Shown here: one piece after another, positions 39,618 through 48,168 of the stretch
How positions within the stretch are numbered: position 1 is the stretch's first letter
How the letters are laid out: every line of letters begins with the position of its first letter
NCBI GenBank assembly: GCA_002364755.1
Contig: DEZI01000022.1
Coordinates: 160,124-224,123 of the forward strand
Origin: Stenotrophomonas maltophilia
GTDB taxonomy: Bacteria; Pseudomonadota; Gammaproteobacteria; Xanthomonadales; Xanthomonadaceae
DNA: 64,000 nt
Direction of reading: 5' to 3'
The notes under the pieces: model-generated
The model's input: only the letters and a program-made list of their open reading frames with translations
What the model was told of the DNA's origin: nothing
Databases searched by the model: none
Program-made: the position numbers and the translations under genes

Positions 39618-41252
39618 TCAGCCGAGGCTGCGTGCGGTGTTGATGACGTTGATGCCGTTGAAGCGCGCGGTGGACGAGCCATGCGAGACCGCCGAGACCT
39701 GGCCCGGCTGGCCCTTGCCGTCGAAGAACGAACCGCCCAGGCGGTAGTCGCGCTCGTCGGCCACGGCGGTGCAGGCGTTCCAGAACTCCGGCGTGCGGAT
39801 CTGGTAGGCCACGTCTTCCAGCATGCGGGTGATCCTGCCGTTCTTGATCTCGTAGAACAGCTGGCCACCGAACTGCGCGTTGTAGCGCTGCTGGTCGATG
39901 GAGAACGAGCCGTCGCCGATGATGTAGATGCCGTTCTCGACGTCCTTGATCATGTCCGGAACGCTGAGCGGGGTCTTGCCCGGCGCCATCGACACGTTGG
40001 CCATGCGCTGGAACTGCACGCTGGACCAGGAATCGGCGTAGCAGCAGCCATCGGACTCGGTCTTGCCGAGGATGTGGGCCTGGTCGCGGATGGTCTGGTA
40101 GTCGACCAGCTTGCCGTTGCTGATCAGGTCCCAGCGCTTGCACTTCACGCCTTCATCGTCGTACGCCACGGCGCCGAGGCTGCCCGGCTGGGTCTTGTCG
40201 GCGAAGATGTTGACGTGCTCGCTGCCGTACTGGAACTGCTGCTCGCGCTTGTCCAGGGTGGCGAAGCTGGTGCCGGCGTAGTTGGCTTCGTAGCCGAGCA
40301 CGCGGTCGAGTTCGAGCGGGTGGCCGATCGACTCGTGGATGGTCAGCCAGGTGTGCGACGGATCGAGGATCAGGTCGTACTTGCCGGGCTTCACCGACGG
40401 TGCCTTCAGCTTCTCCTGCGCCTGCCTGGCCGCAGCGATGGCGTCTTCCTTCATGTCGTAGGAGGAGCCGTAGTTCACTACGCCGTTGGGAGTGAGCACC
40501 TTGCCGGCGGCGGCGCCGTCCAGATACTCGTAGCCCAGGCCCATCGGCGCGGACAGGCCTTCGCGGGTGCGGAACTTGCCGCTGGCCTTGTCGATGGCGG
40601 TGACCGTCATCGGTGCCCAGATGCGGTGCACGTCCTGGTCGATGTAGGAACCATCGGTGGAGGCGAAGTACTTCTGCTCGTTGACCAGGAACAGCATCGA
40701 GTTGACGAAGCTGGCACCGGCGCCCATCGCGGCCGCGTTGACGTCCAGCAGCAGGTCGACCTTTTCCTTGATCGGCACGTCCATCGCGTTCTTGCGGATC
40801 GGCGTGCGCCAGCTCACTTCACCCACGCCCGGCGCCTTGGCCAGCTGCACTGGTGCGGTCTGCACGCCAGCGTTGGCCTTGGCAATCGCGGCAGCCTGCT
40901 GCGCGGCGCGGGCCACGTCGGCGGTGCCCAGCGCATTGGTGGCGGCGAAGCCCCAGGCGCCGTTGACGATCACGCGGATGCCGACGCCGGTCGACTCCGT
41001 GTTCACCACGTTCTGCACCTTGTCCTCGCGGGTGATGACGAACTGCCGCAGGTAGCGGCCGATGCGCACATCGCAGTAGGTGGCGCCGGCGCTGCGGGCA
41101 GCCTGCAGCGCGGCATCGGCCAGGCGCTTCTTCAGCCCCAGGTCGAGGCTGGACTGCAGCTGCTCGGCGGCGATCGCCTTGCCGAAGAACGACGGCACGA
41201 TCAGGCCGCCTGCGGTAAGCCCGGTCAGGGCGAGGAAGTCACGTCTCTGCAA
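39618..41252 (-). CDS. TldD-like metallopeptidase with twin-arginine leader (copy 1)
   Basis: A 544-residue protein starting at TTG (GGAGAG upstream at good spacing). The leader QRRDFLALTGLTAGGLIVPSFFGKAIAAE matches the twin-arginine pattern RRxFL with a hydrophobic core and an AxA-like end. The catalytic domain carries HESIGH (HExxxH) in TIHESIGHPLELDRVLGYE. E. coli TldD is cytoplasmic, so an exported form is unusual. It is a tandem paralogue of the next gene upstream, with long identical stretches. Confidence 0.9.
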   Translation of the reverse strand: MQRRDFLALTGLTAGGLIVPSFFGKAIAAEQLQSSLDLGLKKRLADAALQAARSAGATYCDVRIGRYLRQFVITREDKVQNVVNTESTGVGIRVIVNGAWGFAATNALGTADVARAAQQAAAIAKANAGVQTAPVQLAKAPGVGEVSWRTPIRKNAMDVPIKEKVDLLLDVNAAAMGAGASFVNSMLFLVNEQKYFASTDGSYIDQDVHRIWAPMTVTAIDKASGKFRTREGLSAPMGLGYEYLDGAAAGKVLTPNGVVNYGSSYDMKEDAIAAARQAQEKLKAPSVKPGKYDLILDPSHTWLTIHESIGHPLELDRVLGYEANYAGTSFATLDKREQQFQYGSEHVNIFADKTQPGSLGAVAYDDEGVKCKRWDLISNGKLVDYQTIRDQAHILGKTESDGCCYADSWSSVQFQRMANVSMAPGKTPLSVPDMIKDVENGIYIIGDGSFSIDQQRYNAQFGGQLFYEIKNGRITRMLEDVAYQIRTPEFWNACTAVADERDYRLGGSFFDGKGQPGQVSAVSHGSSTARFNGINVINTARSLG

Positions 41253-41284
41253 GGCAGCTCTCCACGTCGAAGGATGGGGACGAC

Positions 41285-42916
41285 TCAGGCGCCGAGACTG
41301 CGCGCGGTGTTGATGATGTTGATGCCGTTGAAGCGGGTGGTGGACGACCCGTGCGAGACCGCCGATACCTGCGCGGGCTGGCCCTTGCCGTCGAAGAAGG
41401 AACCGCCGAGGCGGAAGTCGCGCTGGTCGCAGATCGCGGTGCAGGCGTTCCAGAACTCCGGCGTACGGATCTGGTAGGCCGCGTCCTCGACCATGCCGGC
41501 GATCTGGCCGTCCTTGATCTGGTAGTACAGCTGGCCGCCGAACTGCGCGTTGTAGCGCTGCTGGTCGATGGAATAGGAGCCGCGGCCGTGGATCCAGATG
41601 CCGTTCTCCACGTCCTTGATCATGTCGTCCACACTCAGCGGCGCCTTGCCCGGCGCCAGCGAGACATTGGCCATGCGCTGGAACTGCACGCTGGACCAGG
41701 AATCGGCGTAGCTGCAGCCATGCGAGGCCTCGCGACCGAGGATATGGGCCTCATCGCGGGTGGCCTGGTAATCGACCAGCACACCATCGCGCACCAGGTC
41801 CCAGCGCTGGGTCTTCACCCCCTCATCGTCGTAGCCGACCGCGCCGAGGCTGCCCGGCTGGGTCTTGTCGGCGAAGAAGGTGACGAGGTCGCTGCCCCAG
41901 CGGAAACCGGCATCGCGCTTGTCCAGGGTGGCGAAGCTGGTGCCGGCGTAGTTGGCCTCGTAGCCCAGCACGCGGTCCAGTTCCAGCGGATGGCCGACGT
42001 TCTCGTGGATGGTCAGGAACAGGTTGGACGGGTCCAGCACCAGGTCGTACTTGCCGGGCTTCACCGAGGGCGCCTTCAGCTTCTCGCGCGCATGGCGGGC
42101 GGCGGCGATGGCGTCCTCGACCGGATCGTAGGAATCGCGGTAGGCGGTGATGCCGCCGGGCAGCTGCACCTTGCCGCGCACATCGCCATCGAGGAATTCA
42201 TAGCCCATGCCCATCGGCGAGGACAGCCCGGCACGGGTGCGGAACTTGCCGCTGGCCTTGTCGATGGCAGTGGCGGTGAACGGCAGCCAGATGCGGTGGA
42301 TGTCCTGGTCGATGAAGGAGCCATCGCTGGAGGCGAAGTACTTCTGCTCGTTGACCAGGAACAGGGTGGAATTGATGAAGTCGGCGCCGGCATCGAGCGC
42401 GGCGCCGTTGAGCGCCAGCAGCAGTTCGATCTTGTCCTGGATCGGCACTTCCATCGCGTTCTTGCGCACCGGGGTCTGCCAGCGCACCTCACCGACCGCC
42501 GGCGTCGGCGCCAGCTGCACCGGCCGGGTCTGGATGCTGGCGTTGGCACGGGCGATGGCCGTGGCCTGCTCGACCGCGCCGCGCACGGCTGCCTCGGTCT
42601 GCTGGTGGGTGGCGGCGAAGCCCCAGGCGCCGTTGACCAGGACCCGCACGCCCACGCCGGACGACTCGCGGTTGGTCACGTTGCCGACCTGGTGTTCGCG
42701 GGTGACCACCGACTGGTTGAGATAGCGACCGATGCGCACGTCGCAGTAGCTGGCCTTGGCCGCACGCGCGGCGGCGAGGGCGACCTCGGCCAGGCGTCGG
42801 CGCTGCACGGTATCCACCGGCGCGAGCAGCTGCTCGGCCGCGATCAGCCGCGAATGCGGCAGCACCAGGCCGGCAAGGCCCAGACCGGAATACGCCAGGA
42901 ACTCACGTCGTTGCAC
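41285..42916 (-). CDS. TldD-like metallopeptidase with twin-arginine leader (copy 2), first gene of the operon
   Basis: A 543-residue tandem paralogue of the previous gene. I chose GTG 42916, which starts at VQRREFLAYSGLGLAGLVL, a twin-arginine leader parallel to copy 1; the longer frame upstream adds only a Cys/Arg-rich stretch. The zinc motif is HENVGH. GAGAGA precedes the start. It is the promoter-proximal gene of a nine-gene block. Upstream lies 697 nt without a gene, filled by repeat elements. Confidence 0.88.
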   Translation of the reverse strand: MQRREFLAYSGLGLAGLVLPHSRLIAAEQLLAPVDTVQRRRLAEVALAAARAAKASYCDVRIGRYLNQSVVTREHQVGNVTNRESSGVGVRVLVNGAWGFAATHQQTEAAVRGAVEQATAIARANASIQTRPVQLAPTPAVGEVRWQTPVRKNAMEVPIQDKIELLLALNGAALDAGADFINSTLFLVNEQKYFASSDGSFIDQDIHRIWLPFTATAIDKASGKFRTRAGLSSPMGMGYEFLDGDVRGKVQLPGGITAYRDSYDPVEDAIAAARHAREKLKAPSVKPGKYDLVLDPSNLFLTIHENVGHPLELDRVLGYEANYAGTSFATLDKRDAGFRWGSDLVTFFADKTQPGSLGAVGYDDEGVKTQRWDLVRDGVLVDYQATRDEAHILGREASHGCSYADSWSSVQFQRMANVSLAPGKAPLSVDDMIKDVENGIWIHGRGSYSIDQQRYNAQFGGQLYYQIKDGQIAGMVEDAAYQIRTPEFWNACTAICDQRDFRLGGSFFDGKGQPAQVSAVSHGSSTTRFNGINIINTARSLGA

Positions 42917-43119
42917 AGCGTCTCTCTCTCTTTCACACCTGTGCGGAGGGCAAAGGGCCGCTCCGATCACATCAACTGTCCGACTTTCGCCAGCGGGGGG
43001 CGATCGGGCAAGTGACTGCAGTCATGGTAGGGGAGGGTTTCGGCAGGGCTGCGCCCTGCACCTGCAGAAGCTTCAAGCAACGGCAACAGCCAAAGCCAAA
43101 GCGGCATTCCGTGGGTGGC

Positions 43120-43217
43120 GGGGTGGTGTGGGTGGGCAGGACACGCCGTAAACCCGTCCATGGGGGCTCGATGGCGCCATCCATGGCGCCAACGGTCCCG
43201 CCCACCCACACCGCCCC
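43120..43217 (+). repeat. long stem-loop element, copy A
   Basis: Outer arms 43120-43142 and 43195-43217 pair over 23 bp with one G-U and one mismatch. The enclosed core (43143-43194) is exactly 52 nt, begins ACGCCGTAAACCCG and contains TCCATGG and the inner hairpin TGGCGCC-ATCCAT-GGCGCCA. Confidence 0.88.
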
Positions 43218-43248
43218 ACCTCTGACAGATCCCTACGGCGGATGGTGG

Positions 43249-43269
43249 GTGCCGACCGTTGGTCGGCAC
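43249..43269. repeat. GTGCCGACC dyad following element A
   Basis: GTGCCGACC-GTT-GGTCGGCAC, a perfect 9-bp stem preceded by GGTGG. The same dyad with a GCT loop occurs at 50034-50054 after element C. Confidence 0.85.
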
Positions 43270-43294
43270 ATCTGTCGGATATCGAAATTCATCT

Positions 43295-43333
43295 GGGGTC
43301 AGAGCCCGTTGCGCAGCAACGGGATCCGACCCC
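43295..43333. repeat. GGGGTCAGAGCCC hairpin repeat, copy 2
   Basis: Outer arms GGGGTCAGAGCCC and GGGATCCGACCCC, as in copy 1 at 30525. The inner stem is GTTGC-GCA-GCAAC instead of TTTCGC/GCGAAA, so pairing is conserved while sequence is not. Confidence 0.85.
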
Positions 43334-43364
43334 GTGCTCCGACAGAACGCGGAGGTCTGTAGAG

Positions 43365-43466
43365 GGCGGGGTGGGTCCGGTTGAGGGGGTGTGAGCGGCA
43401 TGGATGCCGCGACCAAGCCCCCATGGACGGGTTCACGGCGTCCCCCTCAACCGGACCCACCCCGCC
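43365..43466 (-). repeat. long stem-loop element, copy B
   Basis: Arms 43365-43389 and 43442-43466 form a perfect 25-bp stem. The 52-nt core (43390-43441), read on the minus strand, begins ACGCCGTGAACCCG and holds the inner hairpin GCGGC-ATCCAT-GCCGC. It is inverted relative to copy A. Confidence 0.9.
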
Positions 43467-43494
43467 ATCCCACGGAAAGCCAGCTTCTGCTGTT

Positions 43495-43524
43495 GCTTCG
43501 GCTTCGGCTTCGGCTTCGGCTTCG
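43495..43524. repeat. hexanucleotide microsatellite (GCTTCG)5
   Basis: Five perfect tandem GCTTCG units followed by a partial sixth. It lies in the flank of element B, 89 nt before the DUF938 gene start, and could vary in copy number. Confidence 0.9.
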
Positions 43525-43613
43525 GCTTGTGGCTTGAAGCGGGTGCAGGGCTGCAAGCCCTGCCCAGAACACCCCTCGTGCACAATGGGGCGACCCCGCC
43601 TGGACGTTCCCCG

Positions 43614-44228
43614 ATGTCGAGCAAGCCGTATTCAGAAGCCTGCGAACGCAACCGCGAACCCATCGCGGCCGCGCTCGACCCATGGATGGGCGACCGGCAT
43701 CGGGTGCTGGAAATCGGCAGCGGCACCGGCCAGCACGCGGCCTTCTTCGCCGAGCGCTGGCCGTGGCTGCGCTGGCAGCCCAGCGATCACCCGGATCACC
43801 TGCCCGGCATCGAGGCTTGGCGCGCCGAGGCGGCGCTGCTCAACCTGCTGCCGCCCGTGGCGCTGCAGGTGGAACTGCCGCCGGCACCGGGCCTGACCCT
43901 GCCCGAGGGCAGCTCGTTCGATGCGGCGTTCACTGCCAATACCCTGCACATCATGGGCTGGGAGCACGTGCAGGCGTTGTTCGCCGCGCTGCCGCCGCTG
44001 CTGCGCCACGGTGCGCTGCTGGCGGTCTACGGCCCGTTCAACTACGGCGGCCGCTACACCAGCGACAGCAACGCGCAGTTCGATGCCTGGCTGAAGGCGC
44101 GTGATCCGCGCAGCGGCATCCGCGATGTCGAAGCCGTGCAGGCGCTGGCCGAAGACTACGGCTTCACCCGCCTGCGCGACGTGGCGATGCCGGCCAACAA
44201 CCGCGTGCTGCTGTGGAGGTTGGGCTGA
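43614..44228 (+). CDS. DUF938-type SAM-dependent methyltransferase
   Basis: A 204-residue protein. The N-terminus SKPYSEACERNREPIAAAL and the SAM motif VLEIGSGTGQHAAFFA match DUF938 proteins; later FTANTLHIMGWE and YGPFNYGGRYTS are also family-typical. Substrate unknown. The frame is open far upstream through the repeat region, but the ATG at 43614 is where family similarity begins. Confidence 0.9.
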   Translation: MSSKPYSEACERNREPIAAALDPWMGDRHRVLEIGSGTGQHAAFFAERWPWLRWQPSDHPDHLPGIEAWRAEAALLNLLPPVALQVELPPAPGLTLPEGSSFDAAFTANTLHIMGWEHVQALFAALPPLLRHGALLAVYGPFNYGGRYTSDSNAQFDAWLKARDPRSGIRDVEAVQALAEDYGFTRLRDVAMPANNRVLLWRLG

Positions 44229-44235
44229 ACCACCG

Positions 44236-44299
44236 GTAGTGCCGGCCGCTGGCCGGCAACCGATTGCCTGGAAGGATGCCGGCCAGCGGCCGGCACTAC
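44236..44299. repeat. inverted pair of REP units
   Basis: A direct GTAG unit (44236-44258) and an inverted one (44277-44299), both with the perfect dyad TGCCGGCC-N3-GGCCGGCA. Together they can form one large hairpin between convergent genes and may act as a bidirectional transcription barrier. Confidence 0.9.
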
Positions 44300-44313
44300 C
44301 GCTCAAGCGACCT

Positions 44314-47300
44314 TCAAGCCACCTGCACGATGTGCAGCGCCTTCGGGTTGCGCCACTGCGCCAGCAGTGCCGCTTCCCGCGCCTTGGCCTGCTCGTAGTG
44401 CGCTTCCTTGACGTGGCCGAAGCCGCGGATGTGCTCGGGCACGCTGGCGATTTCCACGGCCAGGGCCAGGCGACCATCCTCCAGGCCTTCCAGCAGCAGC
44501 TGCACGGTGGCTTCGTAATCGGCGATCAGCTGGCGCTCCATGCGCCGCTCTTCGGTACGACCGAACACATCCAGGCGGCCGCCGCGCAGGAACTTCAGCT
44601 TGGCCAGCAGGCCGAACGCCTTGAACATCCACGGGCCGTACTCCTTCTTCAGCAGGCGGCCCCGCTCATCCTTCTTCGCGAACAGCGGCGGTGCCAGGTG
44701 GAAGCGCAGCTGGTAGTCGCCCTCGAACTGCTGCTGCAGGCGGCGCTGGAAATCGCCGCTGGTGTACAGACGGGCCACTTCGTATTCGTCCTTGTAAGCC
44801 ATCAGCTTGAACAGGTAGCGGGCCACGGTCTCGGTCAGCGCGGTGGAGCCGCCGATGCGCTCGGCTTCGGCCGCACGCACGCGCTCGACCAGGCTGCGGA
44901 AGCGGTTGGCGTAGGCGGCGTCCTGATACTCGACCAGGAACGTAGCACGGCGCTCGATCATTTCATCCAGCGAACGCGACAGGCGCGCGTCGTCCAGCGG
45001 CAGGAAGGCGACCTCGCCACCATGCGAGGGCAGGCCGCGCAGTTCGCGTTCGTCGGCGGTGTTGCGCGGTGCGGCGGTGGCGCCCCATTCGTTGCCTTCC
45101 CACTCGCCCGGCGGCAGCGGGTGCAGCGGGCCCGGGGTCGATTCGGTATCGGTGTGGCGGTTGCGCACCAGGCCGGCCGCCTGCTGCACGGCCTGCGGGT
45201 CGACAACGGCCAGGCGGCCCCAGGCAAAGGCCTGCTGGTTCATCGCCACGGCCGCGCCGTTCAGTTCGATGGCACGCATCAGCGAGTCGAACGACAGCGG
45301 CACCAGGCCGTGCTGCCACGCGTAGCCGAGGATGAACAGGTTGGCGGCGATGGCATCGCCCAGCAGCGCGGTGGCCAGCTGGGTGGCGTCGAGCTGCAGC
45401 GGCTCCTGGCCGCCCAGTGCCACGCGCACGCCGGCCACGATGTCGGCGGCCGGGAACTGCATGTCCGGGCGCGTGGTGAAGGTGCCCGGCATCGCTTCAT
45501 AGGTGTTGAGCACGACCTGCGAACGGCCGGCGCGCACCTTCGACAGCGCCCAGTAATCGTTCACCACCACCATGTCGCAGCCCAGCACCAGGTCGGCCTC
45601 GCCGGCGGCGATGCGCACGGCGTGGATGTCGTCCGGGCGACGGGCGATGCGGATATGCGTGGTCACCGCGCCACCCTTCTGCGCCAGACCGGTCTGGTCG
45701 AGCACGCTTGCGCCCTTGCCTTCCAGGTGGCCGGCCATGCCCAGCAGGGCGCCGATGGTGACCACGCCGGTACCGCCGACGCCGGTGATCAGGATGTTCC
45801 AGGGCTGTTCCAGCGTGCCGCGAATGGTCGGTGCCGGCAGGTTGTCCAGCAGCGTGGAGGCATCGCGCTTGCTGCCCTTGCGCGGCTGGCCACCGTGCAC
45901 GGTAACGAAGCTCGGGCAGAAACCATTCACGCAGGAATAGTCCTTGTTGCAGTTGGACTGGTCGATCTCGCGCTTGCGCCCGAACTCGGTTTCCTTCGGC
46001 AGCACCGAGACGCAGAAGCTCTTCTTGCCGCAGTCGCCGCAGCCTTCGCAGACCAGCGAATTGATCAGCACGCGCTTCTGCGGGTCTTCCAGCTTGCCGC
46101 GCTTGCGGCGACGGCGCTTCTCGGTGGCGCAGGTCTGTTCGTAGATCAGGATCGAAACACCCTTCACTTCGCGCAGCCGCTTCTGCACGGCGTCCAGTTC
46201 ACTGCGGTCGTGGAACTCGACGTCGCTGGGGAAATGTTCGCGCTGGCCAGTCCACTTGCCGATGTTGTCCGACAGCACCACGATGGTGTGGATGCCTTCG
46301 GCGCGCATCTGCCTGGCGATGTCGGGCACGCTCAGCGGGCCGTCCACCGGCTGGCCGCCGGTCATCGCCACCGCATCGTTGTAGAGGATCTTGTAGGTGA
46401 TGTTGACGCCGGCCGCGACCGCCTGGCGGATCGCCAGCGAGCCGCTGTGGAAATAGGTGCCATCGCCCAGGTTCTGGAACACGTGCGGCGTGTCGGTGAA
46501 CGGCGCCTGCCCGGCCCACGTCACGCCTTCGCCGCCCATGTGGGTGAAGGTGTCGGTGCTGCGGTCCATCCAGGTCACCATGTAATGGCAACCGATGCCG
46601 GCCAGTGCACGCGAGCCTTCCGGCACCTGGGTGGAGGTGTTGTGCGGGCAGCCGGAGCAGTAATGCGGCACGCGCGGGAACAATGCGCGAGGACGGGCAA
46701 GCTCGGCTTCCTTTTCCTGCATCCACTGCAGGCGCTGTTCGATCGATTCGTTGTTGAAGAACTTCTGGATGCGGCGGCCGATCACGCCGGCGATGGTGGC
46801 CGGGGTCAGTTCGCCGGTCGACGGCAGGATCCATTCGCCGCTCTCGTCGTACTTGCCGACGATGGACGGGCGCTGGCCCCAGCTCACCGGCCAGTTGAAG
46901 AACTGCTCCTTCATCTGGCGCTCGATGAAGGCACGCTTCTCCTCCACCACGATGATGTCTTCCAGGCCCTGCGCGAAGCGCGCGATGCCTTCCGGCTCCA
47001 GCGGCCAGGTCATGCCGACCTTGTACACGCGGATGCCGATGTCGGCGCACGCGGCCTCGTCCAGGCCCAGGTATTCCAGCGCCTGCAGCACGTCCAGGTA
47101 GCTCTTGCCGGTGGTGACGATGCCCAGCCGCGCGCGCGGCGCATCCATCACCACCTTGTCGATGCCGTTGGCGCGGGCGAAGGCCTGCGCGGCCTTGACC
47201 GCATAGCGGTGCAGGCGCATTTCCTGATCCAGCGGCGGGTCCGGCCAGCGGATGTTGAGGCCGCCGCTGGGCATGTCGAAATCTTCCGGCAGCACGATGC

Positions 47301-48000
47301 GCCGGGCCAGCGGGTCAACCTCGACCGACGCCGACGATTCCACCGTCTCGGCGATGGTCTTGAAGCCGACCCAGCGCCCGGTATAGCGGCTCATCGCCCA
47401 GCCCAGCAGGCCCATGTCGAGGATGTCCTGCACGCCGGCCGGGTTCAGCACCGGCATCATCGCGCTGACGAATTCGTCTTCGCTGCCATGCGGCAGGGTC
47501 GAGCTGCGGCAGGCATGGTCATCGGCGGCCAGGGCCAGCACGCCGCCATGGCGCGAGGTACCGGCCGCGTTGGCATGCTTGAACACGTCGCCGCAGCGGT
47601 CCACGCCCGGGCCCTTGCCGTACCACATGCCGAACACGCCCTGCACGTTGGCACCGGGGAACAGGTTGGTCTGCTGCGTGCCCCACACCATGGTGGCGCC
47701 CAGGTCCTCGTTGAGGCCGGGGGTGAACTTCACCTTCGCTGCTTCCAGGTGCTTGCGCGCACGCCACAGTTCCAGGTCGAAGCCACCCAGCGGGCTGCCG
47801 CGGTAGCCACTGACGAAACCGGCGCTGTCGATGCCTTCGTGCGCATCGCGCAGGCGCTGCATCAGCGGCAGCCGGACCAGTGCCTGCACGCCACTCAGGT
47901 AGATCCGCCCCTCGTTGCGGGTGTACTTGTGGTCGAGCGTGTAATCACGGTCGATCAGGTCGGCGGAAGAGGGCGAAGTGAGTTGCGCGGTACTGGTCAT
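44314..48000 (-). CDS. fused indolepyruvate ferredoxin oxidoreductase
   Basis: A 1228-residue fusion of alpha and beta subunits of the indolepyruvate/2-oxoacid:ferredoxin oxidoreductase family, which oxidatively decarboxylates aryl or branched 2-oxo acids to acyl-CoA with TPP and iron-sulfur clusters. Visible parts: N-terminal TPP-enzyme region (GFVSGYRGSPLGG), CSGCPHNTST, TPP-binding IGCHYMVTWMD and GDGTYFHSGS, cysteine clusters CEGCGDCGKKSFC and CNKDYSCVNGFC, then the gamma-type domain GVGGTGVVTIG. About 40 residues (HTDTESTPGPLHPLPPGEWE onward) near 45020-45150 look like a low-complexity insertion. Start ATG 48000 chosen by family N-terminus. Confidence 0.93.
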   Translation of the reverse strand: MTSTAQLTSPSSADLIDRDYTLDHKYTRNEGRIYLSGVQALVRLPLMQRLRDAHEGIDSAGFVSGYRGSPLGGFDLELWRARKHLEAAKVKFTPGLNEDLGATMVWGTQQTNLFPGANVQGVFGMWYGKGPGVDRCGDVFKHANAAGTSRHGGVLALAADDHACRSSTLPHGSEDEFVSAMMPVLNPAGVQDILDMGLLGWAMSRYTGRWVGFKTIAETVESSASVEVDPLARRIVLPEDFDMPSGGLNIRWPDPPLDQEMRLHRYAVKAAQAFARANGIDKVVMDAPRARLGIVTTGKSYLDVLQALEYLGLDEAACADIGIRVYKVGMTWPLEPEGIARFAQGLEDIIVVEEKRAFIERQMKEQFFNWPVSWGQRPSIVGKYDESGEWILPSTGELTPATIAGVIGRRIQKFFNNESIEQRLQWMQEKEAELARPRALFPRVPHYCSGCPHNTSTQVPEGSRALAGIGCHYMVTWMDRSTDTFTHMGGEGVTWAGQAPFTDTPHVFQNLGDGTYFHSGSLAIRQAVAAGVNITYKILYNDAVAMTGGQPVDGPLSVPDIARQMRAEGIHTIVVLSDNIGKWTGQREHFPSDVEFHDRSELDAVQKRLREVKGVSILIYEQTCATEKRRRRKRGKLEDPQKRVLINSLVCEGCGDCGKKSFCVSVLPKETEFGRKREIDQSNCNKDYSCVNGFCPSFVTVHGGQPRKGSKRDASTLLDNLPAPTIRGTLEQPWNILITGVGGTGVVTIGALLGMAGHLEGKGASVLDQTGLAQKGGAVTTHIRIARRPDDIHAVRIAAGEADLVLGCDMVVVNDYWALSKVRAGRSQVVLNTYEAMPGTFTTRPDMQFPAADIVAGVRVALGGQEPLQLDATQLATALLGDAIAANLFILGYAWQHGLVPLSFDSLMRAIELNGAAVAMNQQAFAWGRLAVVDPQAVQQAAGLVRNRHTDTESTPGPLHPLPPGEWEGNEWGATAAPRNTADERELRGLPSHGGEVAFLPLDDARLSRSLDEMIERRATFLVEYQDAAYANRFRSLVERVRAAEAERIGGSTALTETVARYLFKLMAYKDEYEVARLYTSGDFQRRLQQQFEGDYQLRFHLAPPLFAKKDERGRLLKKEYGPWMFKAFGLLAKLKFLRGGRLDVFGRTEERRMERQLIADYEATVQLLLEGLEDGRLALAVEIASVPEHIRGFGHVKEAHYEQAKAREAALLAQWRNPKALHIVQVA

Positions 48001-48168
48001 GGCTGGCCCGGTAGGATCGGCTGGCACCGGCCGCGTGCGGGCACGCGGCGGGAAAGGCGCGAATTGTAACAGTGGGGCCCGGAAGGCCCGGCACTCGCAT
48101 CGGCGGCCTTGCTGGGGTTAGGATCGGGGGGAGAGGGGAGGTTGGTGTTTCAACCCAGGGGAAATTTG

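Larger units (their letters stand above)
42917..43613. other. gene-free region carrying mirrored structured elements
   Basis: This 697-nt gap between divergent genes contains, in order: a GCAGGGC-TGC-GCCCTGC hairpin (43043-43059), element A (43120-43217), a GTGCCGACC dyad (43249-43269), a GGGGTCAGAGCCC repeat (43295-43333), element B in opposite orientation (43365-43466), a GCTTCG hexamer run and a second GCAGGGC-type hairpin (43545-43563). I see no supported coding sequence. Confidence 0.85.

Noticed and set aside
43404..43613. N-terminal extension of the DUF938 gene through the repeat region
   Set aside because: The frame is open only because element B and the GCTTCG run lack stops; family similarity begins at the ATG at 43614.
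44101..48069. Open frame of about 1320 codons antisense to the indolepyruvate oxidoreductase
   Set aside because: Same shadow effect; no domains, and the opposite strand encodes a complete enzyme with all cofactor motifs.
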